A stretch of 42,403 nt of DNA from Actinomycetes bacterium (GTDB taxonomy: Bacteria; Actinomycetota; Acidimicrobiia; Acidimicrobiales; RAAP-2): NCBI GenBank assembly GCA_021791895.1, contig JAJYVS010000022.1, positions 1-42,403 of the forward strand. Reading direction: 5' to 3'. The translations under genes were made by a program, and so were the position numbers. Under the pieces are notes generated by a model that saw only the letters and a program-made list of their open reading frames with translations, was not told where the DNA came from and did no database searches. This document shows positions 26,113 to 32,978 of this stretch, piece after piece. Positions within the stretch are counted from its first letter, which is position 1, and each line of letters begins with the position of its first letter.

Positions 26113-27222
26113 TTGGTCAACCGACTCGTCTCCTCTTCTACGGTGCCGGGGCGGCGGCCGGATTGGACCCCGGGGCCGTTGAGGCGAGCCCCGCATCCCG
26201 ACGGGGTCCCCCGGGTCCCCCCGCCTCCGGGCTGGACGACGACCCCGGCCCCCTGGCCAGGGGGGATGCCCGCCCAGACCCCGGGATGGGGTCCGGCCGG
26301 GCCACCGGGGCCGCCCGGGCGCCCGCTCGCCGGGTGGCCGCCGCCGAGCCCGCCACCCGGGTACGTGGCCGGGGGACCGGGCTCACCCCCTCCGACCCGC
26401 GCCGGGCGGGTGACGACCCTGCGCACCTGGGCGCTCCTCCTGGCGCTGAGCACGGTGCTCGCCGCGACGGTGGGCGGGACGGTCGGGTACCTCGCGGCTC
26501 GTGACTCGCAGCGGACCATCGTCGAGCGGTTTTCCCCGAACACGCCGGCGTTCGCCAAACCGGCCGACATCCAGGCCGTCCTGGCCAAGGTGGAGCCGGC
26601 CGTGGTGTCCATCGAGACCACCGGGTCGCGCCATGGCGGCACCGTGGTGGGAGCCGGGACCGGGATGATCCTCACCGCCGACGGCCAGGTGCTGACCAAC
26701 AATCACGTGATCGCCGGTGCTAGCTCGCTCACGGTGACGCTCTTCGGCCAGAGCGATCTGCTCCCGGCCAAGGTCATCGGTACCGACCCGTCCCAGGATC
26801 TCGCCCTCATCCAGATCGAGGGTCAGCACGGGTTGCCCACCGTCGAGCTCGGCGACTCCAACCGGGCCCTGGTGGGCGACAATGTGCTCGCGATCGGCAA
26901 CGCCCTGGCGCTCTCGGGCGGCCCCACCGTGACCGAGGGCATCGTGTCGTCGACGGACCGCTCCCTCGCCGCGACGAGCGACCTCACCGGGAAGCTCGAG
27001 AACCTGAGCGGGCTCATCCAGACCGACGCCGCGATCAACTCGGGGAACTCGGGTGGTCCGTTGGTCAACTCCGACGGCCAGGTCATCGGGATGAACACTG
27101 CGGTGGCCGAGAGCACCCAGGGCAATGCGCCGGCCCAGAACATCGGCTTCGCCATCGCGATCGACACCATCAAACCGTTGCTCGGCCGGCTGCGCACCGG
27201 GGGGACGGTGCCCGGGGGCTGA
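26113..27222 (+). CDS. Membrane-anchored trypsin-like serine protease without PDZ domain
   Basis: 369 aa from TTG 26113. Residues 1-100 are a Pro/Gly-rich cytoplasmic tail, 103-128 a membrane helix (LRTWALLLALSTVLAATVGG), and 155-360 an HtrA-like protease domain facing outward. The triad is intact: His198 in LTNNHVI, Asp229 in SQDLALIQ, Ser313 in INSGNSGGPL. HtrA proteins normally carry a C-terminal PDZ; here the chain ends right after the protease domain. No ribosome site is seen at TTG 26113 or at the alternative GTG 26143, so the exact start is uncertain. It is the only active-looking HtrA-type protease in the envelope cluster. Confidence 0.85.
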   Translation: MVNRLVSSSTVPGRRPDWTPGPLRRAPHPDGVPRVPPPPGWTTTPAPWPGGMPAQTPGWGPAGPPGPPGRPLAGWPPPSPPPGYVAGGPGSPPPTRAGRVTTLRTWALLLALSTVLAATVGGTVGYLAARDSQRTIVERFSPNTPAFAKPADIQAVLAKVEPAVVSIETTGSRHGGTVVGAGTGMILTADGQVLTNNHVIAGASSLTVTLFGQSDLLPAKVIGTDPSQDLALIQIEGQHGLPTVELGDSNRALVGDNVLAIGNALALSGGPTVTEGIVSSTDRSLAATSDLTGKLENLSGLIQTDAAINSGNSGGPLVNSDGQVIGMNTAVAESTQGNAPAQNIGFAIAIDTIKPLLGRLRTGGTVPGG

Positions 27223-27293
27223 GGGGGCTCCCGTCCCCGACGACGGAGGACCCGGGTACGCTGCTCGTCGTCGTCGACCCACCCGGAGGTCCC

Positions 27294-27584
27294 GTGTCGC
27301 CCGAGCCCGAAGACATCGCCACCGACGAAGCGGGCGAGCCGATCCCCCCCGTCGGCCACGTCCGGGTGGTGTACCTGGGCCCGGTGGCGCCCCACTGGGA
27401 GGTCCAGTCGGACTACGGCGACCCGGCCGTGGTCGAGGCATTCCGGGAGCGGGTGCTCGCCCGCCTGGTCCTCTTGCCCCCCCACGACCCGCAGTTCCGG
27501 CGCAACCGGGAGCGGGTGGTGAGAGACGCCGAACGGGAGAACCTGGCTCTCGACTGGGACCTCGGCTACCCCGAGGAGCCCTAA
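27294..27584 (+). CDS. Hypothetical protein, 96 aa
   Basis: GTG 27294 has GGAGG 5-6 nt upstream; a TACGCT box about 33 nt before the start could be its promoter. The protein is acidic with a central VRVVYLGPVAPHWEVQ beta segment and a helical, charged C-terminus (FRERVLARLVLL, RNRERVVRDAERENL). No family recognised, no signal or membrane segment. Its stop overlaps the convergent zincin-like gene's stop by 4 bp. Confidence 0.6.
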   Translation: MSPEPEDIATDEAGEPIPPVGHVRVVYLGPVAPHWEVQSDYGDPAVVEAFRERVLARLVLLPPHDPQFRRNRERVVRDAERENLALDWDLGYPEEP

Positions 27585-28795
27585 CCCTCCGAGCGAGGTT
27601 CGGGGTCGGCGCCCGCCGGGTCCTCGGGGAGGTCGAGCCGCTCGAGCCAGAGCCCCGGCGCGTCCACCTCGGCCGGCGTCGGCAGGGCCCGACCCCCGAT
27701 GAGCAGGCGGGCGAGGCCGTCCTCGCCGGCCCGCTCGAGCACCCCCCGCACGAACGCCGTGCCCCGGTCGACCTGGGACCGGCTCACGTCGAACCCGAAC
27801 AGCGCGGCCGCCGCCTGGCGCCCCCGCGAGTCGGCGATCCGGTAGCGGTACCAGGCCTCCGACAGGGGCCCGGCCGAGCCGGTGACCGCCTCGGCGATCC
27901 GGCCGGTCGCGTGGTCGACGTAGCCGGTCAACGCGGCCACGAGGGCGCTCAACCGCTCCGAGGTGGCCCGGCTTCCCGGGGTCAAGAGGTCCGAGAGCAG
28001 CGCCTCGGGGTCCGACATCAGCGCTTGGAGCGCGTCGGGACCCGTGCCGCCCAGCTGTTCGGCCAGGCCCTGCTGGGCCGCCATGGACTCGGCCATCGCC
28101 GCCTCGAGCAGCTCGCGGAGCCGCTCGGTCACCAGCGGGCGGTCCAAGACGAGCTGCACCGTGAGCTCGTGGGCGCACACCCACAGCAAGGCGGTGTCCT
28201 CGGCCAGGCTCCAGTCCGAGGCGAAGGCGGCGACGTTCTCGGGCACCACCAAGAGCTCGGTCGAGGGGGGCCACGGGACGAGCAGGGCGTACTGGCCGAG
28301 CGCTTGGCGGGCCAGGTGACCGGCGGCCGAACCGAACTGCATGCCGAGCATGATCGGGCCCATGGTCGAGGCGAACTGGCCCAGGAGGGCCCCGAGCCCC
28401 TCCCCGAACTCGTCGCCCAGCTCGGGCGGGGCCGGCGGCGTCGCCTCGCCGATCTTCGCGATCATCCGGGCCAAGAGCGGCCGCCAGCCCTCGAGGGCCC
28501 GGTTGGCCCAGGCGCCCCGGCCGACCGGCACGAAGGTGTAGGAGTGTTCGATGCTCAGCCCGGTCGCCTCCTCGACGTGCAACTCGACCACCCGGGCCAG
28601 CTCCTCGAGCTTGATCCGTTGCAGCGGGTCGACGTTGGACTCGGCGCCGCCGTCGGTCGCCACCCCGAGCGCCAGGGCTCGCGCCGCGTCCAACCACGGG
28701 GTGCCGCCGCCCTGGGCGGCCCCCCCAATGACCTTGAGCAGGTCACCGAGGAGCCCTGGGATGGGGTTGTCGGGGTCCTCGGGGTTCATCGCCAC
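27581..28795 (-). CDS. DUF2342/zincin-like protein with degenerate HExxH motif
   Basis: 404 aa of the actinobacterial DUF2342 (Zincin_2, 'F420-biosynthesis-associated') family, counterpart of Rv3195. Family marks: the helical N-terminus FGSAAGHLARQALGQYALLVPWP, VVPENVAAFA, and LVAALTGYVDHATGRI. Active family members have HExxH; here it reads H209-E-L-T-V213, so the second metal-binding histidine is replaced by valine. It is probably not an active metalloprotease. GTG 28795 follows a TAGGCT box by 8 nt (leaderless). No signal peptide. It is one of three genes conserved with Rv3193c-Rv3195. Confidence 0.8.
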   Translation of the reverse strand: MAMNPEDPDNPIPGLLGDLLKVIGGAAQGGGTPWLDAARALALGVATDGGAESNVDPLQRIKLEELARVVELHVEEATGLSIEHSYTFVPVGRGAWANRALEGWRPLLARMIAKIGEATPPAPPELGDEFGEGLGALLGQFASTMGPIMLGMQFGSAAGHLARQALGQYALLVPWPPSTELLVVPENVAAFASDWSLAEDTALLWVCAHELTVQLVLDRPLVTERLRELLEAAMAESMAAQQGLAEQLGGTGPDALQALMSDPEALLSDLLTPGSRATSERLSALVAALTGYVDHATGRIAEAVTGSAGPLSEAWYRYRIADSRGRQAAAALFGFDVSRSQVDRGTAFVRGVLERAGEDGLARLLIGGRALPTPAEVDAPGLWLERLDLPEDPAGADPEPRSEG

Positions 28796-28803
28796 GCCGT
28801 CAC

Positions 28804-28809
28804 AGCCTA
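28804..28809 (-). promoter_or_regulatory. -10 box TAGGCT, leaderless-type promoter of the zincin-like gene
   Basis: On the minus strand TAGGCT ends 8 nt before GTG 28795, without a ribosome site between. Confidence 0.5.
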
Positions 28810-28859
28810 CGGGCGTCCCGGCCGGGATTCCGTCGGCCCCCGGCGTGCGGGCTCCCTGC

Positions 28860-30038
28860 TCAGGGGGAGGTGCCGAGGTCGACCGCGACGGCCCTGGTCG
28901 CCCCGTCCCTGCGGACGATCAGGGTCACCGCGGTCCCCGGGGACAACAGGTAGAGGCGGGACCGGAGGTCGGCCATGGTGCGCACCCGGTGCCCGTCGAT
29001 CGAGGTGATGAGGTCGCCGACCTCGAGGTGGCCGCTCGAGGGGCCACCGGAGGACACCGCCGTGACCACCGCCCCCCGGGCCCCGCTGGCCGAGTCCGAC
29101 CCTTCGATCCCCAGCCATCCGTGGGCGATCTGGCCGCCGTTGGACAACAGCTCGTGGGCGACCTCGAAGACGAACTCGCCGGGCAAGAAGACGGCTCCGC
29201 CGCCTTGGGGTGAGACCCCCGACTTGTCGAGCAGCCCGACGATGGCCCCGTCGCGTTCCATAAGGACCGCCCCGTCAGGTGCGGTCCCCTTGGGGGTGGT
29301 GGCGACCACGCTGACCATCCCCGAACCCGGGCCCGAGCTCACCGGTTCGCCGATCGAGGCGATGGTCCCGCTCAACCAGCTCGACCATCCCCCGCCCCCC
29401 GTCGTGGTCGCGACGGCCAACTCGACGGCCCCGGTGCCGGGTTGGACGTCGCTCCAGTCGACGAACCTCCCGACCGGGAGGCGGGCCCCGACCCGGATCA
29501 GGCCGACGTCGGAGGTCGGGTCGACCGCCACCACCCTGCCGATCGTCCGGCGTCCGGTCGAGGTGGTCGCCACGATCCCGGTGGCGCCGGTCAGCAGGGA
29601 GGCGTTGGTGGCGATCAGCTCGCCGGCGACGACCACGCCGCAGCCGTAGTGGCTGGCACCGGTCCGCTGCTCCACCGTCAGCCGGACGATCGAGCGGGTG
29701 GAGGAGGTCGGGGGCGAGATCAGTTGGGTCGGGGCGGCGAGCTCGGGACCCCGGTCCCGGTTGGCCAGCATGAGGCCCCCACCGACCAGGGCGACCACCG
29801 CCCCCGCACCCGCCAGCGCGGTGGTCCACAGGGCACGCCGGCCGCCGGTCGCGGTCCGGAGCGCCGGACGCAGCCCGGGGTGCGAACCGGCCCAGCTCCC
29901 GGTCTCCGAGGGGTGACGCCAGGCGCGCGCCTCGGGCGGGACCCAGCCACCCCGGGTCCTCGGATCCTCGCGCTCGCGCGCCCCCTCCTCGGGTTCACCG
30001 GACTCCCAGCCGAAGGAGTCGCCATCCGATGAAGCCAC
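28860..30038 (-). CDS. Membrane PDZ protein with inactive HtrA-like protease domain
   Basis: 392 aa. A cytoplasmic tail holds WVPPEARAWRHPSE (33-45); residues 68-92 are a membrane helix; 110-290 follow the HtrA protease fold; 305-390 are a PDZ domain (HGWLGIEGS, LEVGDLITSIDGHRV). The triad is broken: the His site reads IATNASLL (Ser147 for His), Asp177 remains, and the GNSGGPL serine loop is PDGAVLMERDG. So it should bind but not cut. GTG 30038 lies 8 nt after TAACCT. It may sense or present envelope peptides to the active protease at 26113-27222; that is inference. Confidence 0.78.
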   Translation of the reverse strand: MASSDGDSFGWESGEPEEGAREREDPRTRGGWVPPEARAWRHPSETGSWAGSHPGLRPALRTATGGRRALWTTALAGAGAVVALVGGGLMLANRDRGPELAAPTQLISPPTSSTRSIVRLTVEQRTGASHYGCGVVVAGELIATNASLLTGATGIVATTSTGRRTIGRVVAVDPTSDVGLIRVGARLPVGRFVDWSDVQPGTGAVELAVATTTGGGGWSSWLSGTIASIGEPVSSGPGSGMVSVVATTPKGTAPDGAVLMERDGAIVGLLDKSGVSPQGGGAVFLPGEFVFEVAHELLSNGGQIAHGWLGIEGSDSASGARGAVVTAVSSGGPSSGHLEVGDLITSIDGHRVRTMADLRSRLYLLSPGTAVTLIVRRDGATRAVAVDLGTSP

Positions 30039-30046
30039 AACGGACC

Positions 30047-30052
30047 AGGTTA
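30047..30052 (-). promoter_or_regulatory. -10 box TAACCT for the PDZ gene
   Basis: On the minus strand TAACCT ends 8 nt before GTG 30038. It lies back to back with the mreB promoter 40 bp away. Confidence 0.4.
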
Positions 30053-30091
30053 CCGACGCCCTCCGTTCCGGTGCGGTCGCCCGGTCCCTCC

Positions 30092-30097
30092 TACGAT
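30092..30097 (+). promoter_or_regulatory. -10 box TACGAT, leaderless-type promoter of mreB
   Basis: TACGAT ends 7 nt before ATG 30105. If this is the -10, ATG 30096 lies inside the box and ATG 30105 is the true start. Confidence 0.5.
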
Positions 30098-30104
30098 GGG
30101 CCGG

Positions 30105-31109
30105 ATGCCCCGCGACCTCGCGATCGACCTGGGTACGGCCAACACCCTCGTCTACGCGAAGGGGAGGGGCATCGTGCTCAACGAGCCCACGGTCATCGCC
30201 TACAACACCCGCACCCGCGAAGTGCTGGCCATCGGGGCCGAGGCGTGGCAGATGATCGGCCGCACCCCCGGCTACATCGTGGCCGTCCGGCCTCTGCGTC
30301 AGGGGGCGATCACCGACTTCGACATCACCGAGCGGATGCTCCGGGTCCTCTTGCACCGCTGCGGGGTCTCGCGGATGAACCGGCCGAGGGTGCTCATCTG
30401 CGTCCCCTCGGCGATCACCCGGGTCGAGCGGCGGGCCGTGAAAGAGGCGGCCCGCCATGCCGGCGCCTCGGCCACCTACCTCATCGAGCAGCCCATGGCT
30501 GCGGCCATCGGCGCCGGGTTGGCCATCCACGAGCCGGTGGGTTCGATGGTGGTCGACGTCGGGGGCGGCACCGCGGAGATGGCGGTCATCTCCCTCGGGG
30601 GCATGGTCTCCCAGCGGGCCATCCGCTGCGGGGGGTTCGACTTCGACGCCGCCATCCAGTCCTACGTGCGGCACCGACACGGCGTGGCGATCGGCGAACG
30701 GACCGCCGAGGCGGTGAAGTTCGCCATCGGTTCGGCATACCCCTACGAGGGCGAGCAGGAGGCCCAGGTCCGGGGGCGGGAGGTCTCGACCGGGATGCCG
30801 AAGACGGTCGGGCTCAGCCCCTTGGAGGTGCGCCAGGCGCTCGACGACCTGGTCGAGCAGGTGATCACCACCGCCGCCGACTGCCTGGCCGATGCGCCAC
30901 CCGAGCTGGCCCAGGACATCATGTTCGAGGGCGTGCACCTGACCGGGGGTGGCGCGCTCCTGCGGGGCATGGCCCAGCGACTGGCCAACGGGACGTCCGT
31001 GCCGGTGCACCTGGTCGACCTGCCGCTCGAGTGCGTGGCGCTCGGCGCCGGGCGCTGCCTCGAGGCGCTCGACGAGCTCCGCCCGGTGTTCGCCGACTCG
31101 GGCGACTGA
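30105..31109 (+). CDS. mreB: MreB/Mbl-like actin homologue
   Basis: 334 aa bacterial actin guiding cell-wall synthesis along the membrane. Phosphate 1 DLGTANTLVYAKGRG, connect 1 YLIEQPMAAAIGAGL, phosphate 2 VVDVGGGTAEMAV, adenosine loop LTGGGALLRGMA are all present. I chose ATG 30105 over ATG 30096 because a -10 box covers the latter and the family start is two residues before DLAIDLGT. MreC, MreD and RodA are not adjacent, unlike the usual mre operon. It is divergent from the pseudo-protease PDZ gene and convergent with a HEAT protein, 10 bp apart. Confidence 0.93.
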   Translation: MPRDLAIDLGTANTLVYAKGRGIVLNEPTVIAYNTRTREVLAIGAEAWQMIGRTPGYIVAVRPLRQGAITDFDITERMLRVLLHRCGVSRMNRPRVLICVPSAITRVERRAVKEAARHAGASATYLIEQPMAAAIGAGLAIHEPVGSMVVDVGGGTAEMAVISLGGMVSQRAIRCGGFDFDAAIQSYVRHRHGVAIGERTAEAVKFAIGSAYPYEGEQEAQVRGREVSTGMPKTVGLSPLEVRQALDDLVEQVITTAADCLADAPPELAQDIMFEGVHLTGGGALLRGMAQRLANGTSVPVHLVDLPLECVALGAGRCLEALDELRPVFADSGD

Positions 31110-31119
31110 CCGGCGCCGC

Positions 31120-31770
31120 TCACCGTTCCAACAGCACCTCGGCCGCCTCGCGGACCTGCCAGTCCGGGTCCTCGAGGCAGCGTTCCAACGCCGGCTCCAC
31201 CTCGGGGTCGTCGAACCCGACTAGCGCGATGACCGCCCGGCGCCGTATCGCCGGCCGGTCCCCGAGCGCACCGAGCACCGCTCGGAGGCCGCCGGGGTCG
31301 CCGATGGCGCCCAGGGCGGCGACGGCCGACTCCCGGCAACGGGGCTCGGGATGGCCGGTGGCCATGGCCGCGAGCTCGGGCACCGCGGCCGACACCGACC
31401 GCTCGCCGAGGGCCCATGCGGCAGCCTCGGCGACCAGAGCGTCTTCGTCCCCGAGCCCGACGACGAGGGCGCGGGGGAGGAGTGAGCGGCTGCCCGGCCC
31501 CCCCACCCGGGCGGCCAGGACGGCGGCCCGGTGGCGGACGACCGGGTCGGCGTCCTCGAGCGCCCGGACCACGTCGGCCGCGCCGAGCGCCCCCGACCGC
31601 TCCAGCGCGCCGAGGACGGCGGCCCGGACCGCGGGATCGAGGTCGTCGCGGGCTGCCTCGACGACCTCGAGGTCGCCCCGGTGGCCGGCGGCCACCACCC
31701 GGCGCCGGCCCTCCCGGGCCGCGGCATCGCGGTCGGCCCCGGGCTCGTCCATGAGAGGATCGTCGACCAT
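31120..31770 (-). CDS. HEAT-repeat protein
   Basis: 216 aa made of about six HEAT-like helical repeats with recurring DPAVRAAVLGAL, DPVVRHRAAVLAA, EPRCRESAVAALGAIGD, AIRRRAVIALVGFDD and DWQVREAAEVLL units. It resembles PBS-lyase-type HEAT proteins, which act as scaffolds; no enzyme domain is present. ATG 31770 is 9 nt from the divergent S16 gene's start. A CATACT box (31777-31782, minus strand) ends 6 nt before it and overlaps the S16 start codon, so the two starts may compete. Confidence 0.75.
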   Translation of the reverse strand: MVDDPLMDEPGADRDAAAREGRRRVVAAGHRGDLEVVEAARDDLDPAVRAAVLGALERSGALGAADVVRALEDADPVVRHRAAVLAARVGGPGSRSLLPRALVVGLGDEDALVAEAAAWALGERSVSAAVPELAAMATGHPEPRCRESAVAALGAIGDPGGLRAVLGALGDRPAIRRRAVIALVGFDDPEVEPALERCLEDPDWQVREAAEVLLER

Positions 31771-31779
31771 CGTCCGAGT

Positions 31780-32901
31780 ATGACCGAGACCCTCGATCCC
31801 CCTGACCCCCGCCGCCGCCGATGGTCGCGCGTCGTCGTCGGTGTGCTCGTCGTCCTGCTGGTCGCGCTGATCGTGGCCAGCCGGATCAACCTCAGCTACT
31901 ACGTGATCTCACCCGGGGACGCCCAGTCCGTGACCCCGCTCATCACCGTCCCACCGGGCAAGGCCCACCGGGTGCACGGCGCCATCCTGCTCACCGATGT
32001 GTTCGAGTCGCCGGTGACCGCGCTCAGCTATCTGCCCGACCTGTGGTCGTCGGACAACCAGCTGATCCCGACCGACGAGCTCGTCCCGAACGGGATCCCG
32101 GCCTCCGAGCTCACCGCCCAGGGCTACCTGCAGATGGTCCAGGCCAAGGACGCCGCCAAGGCCGCGGCATTGCGCCGACTGGGCTACTCGGTCCCCGAAC
32201 AGAACGGCGGCGTGGTCATCGAGGGCGTCGCATCGGGGACCCCGGCCTTCGGTGCCCTGGAGGTCGGCCAGGTGGTCACGGGCGTCGACGAGACCTCGAC
32301 GCCCGATCTGTGCAGCTTCGTCGTCGCCCTGTCGGCGATTCGGCCCGGTGGACTGGCCAGACTGTCCGTCCGCCAGGACCGCTTCAGCGCCTCGGGCGTG
32401 TTGGTGCGGGGGGCCGTGGCGACGAGGACGGTGCGTCTGGTGAAGCGGCCCGCCGGCCCGGCCGCTGCCGGCTGCACCGGCCGGCGCCCCGGGGGCGGCT
32501 TCCTCGGGGTGGTGGTGGCCACCCAGCAGAACTTCACCTTCCCGTTCAAGATCTCGATCAACACGGCCAACATCGGCGGCCCCTCGGCCGGGCTGGCCAT
32601 GACCCTCGGTCTCATCAACACCCTGAGCGACGGGCGCCTGACCGGCGGGCTCCGGGTCGCCGCGACCGGCACCATGGATGCCAGCGGGGCGGTCGGGGAC
32701 GTGGGTGGGGTGGCTCAGAAGACGGTGGCGGTGGAGCGGGCCGGTGCCAGCGTCTTCTTCGTCCCGGACCAGGAGCTGGCGGTGGCCAAGGCGAAGGCCA
32801 CCCCGTCCCTCAAGGTGTTCGCGGTGAGCTCGCTCGCCCAGGCCCTGTCGATCCTCGGCCGCCTGGGCGGCCACATCCCGGCTGCAGCGGTCCGGTCCTG
32901 A
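31780..32901 (+). CDS. PDZ-Lon (S16) membrane protease, YlbL/Rv3194c type
   Basis: 373 aa. Residues 16-34 are a membrane anchor, 35-135 an outer domain (SYYVISPGDAQSV, then TDVFESPVTAL), 140-215 a PDZ domain (GVVIEGVASGTPAFGALEVG) and 240-365 a Lon-type proteolytic domain. The catalytic dyad is intact: Ser269 in IGGPSAGLAMTLG and Lys314 in GVAQKTVAVERAG. Start ATG 31780 shows no ribosome site; the nearest box, GACCAT, is 9 nt away and weak. Counterpart of Rv3194c. It lies one gene from UPF0182, as in M. tuberculosis, but here a DivIVA-domain gene is inserted between. Confidence 0.88.
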   Translation: MTETLDPPDPRRRRWSRVVVGVLVVLLVALIVASRINLSYYVISPGDAQSVTPLITVPPGKAHRVHGAILLTDVFESPVTALSYLPDLWSSDNQLIPTDELVPNGIPASELTAQGYLQMVQAKDAAKAAALRRLGYSVPEQNGGVVIEGVASGTPAFGALEVGQVVTGVDETSTPDLCSFVVALSAIRPGGLARLSVRQDRFSASGVLVRGAVATRTVRLVKRPAGPAAAGCTGRRPGGGFLGVVVATQQNFTFPFKISINTANIGGPSAGLAMTLGLINTLSDGRLTGGLRVAATGTMDASGAVGDVGGVAQKTVAVERAGASVFFVPDQELAVAKAKATPSLKVFAVSSLAQALSILGRLGGHIPAAAVRS

Positions 32902-32966
32902 ACCCGAGCACCAGCTCAGGGCGGGTGTTCGTGGGAGCATCTTTCCCAACCAGGGGGGTCAGGCCG

Positions 32967-32972
32967 TAGGCT
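32967..32972 (+). promoter_or_regulatory. -10 box TAGGCT, leaderless-type promoter of the DivIVA-domain gene
   Basis: TAGGCT ends 6 nt before ATG 32979; no ribosome site is present. Confidence 0.55.
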
Positions 32973-32978
32973 TGTGGC

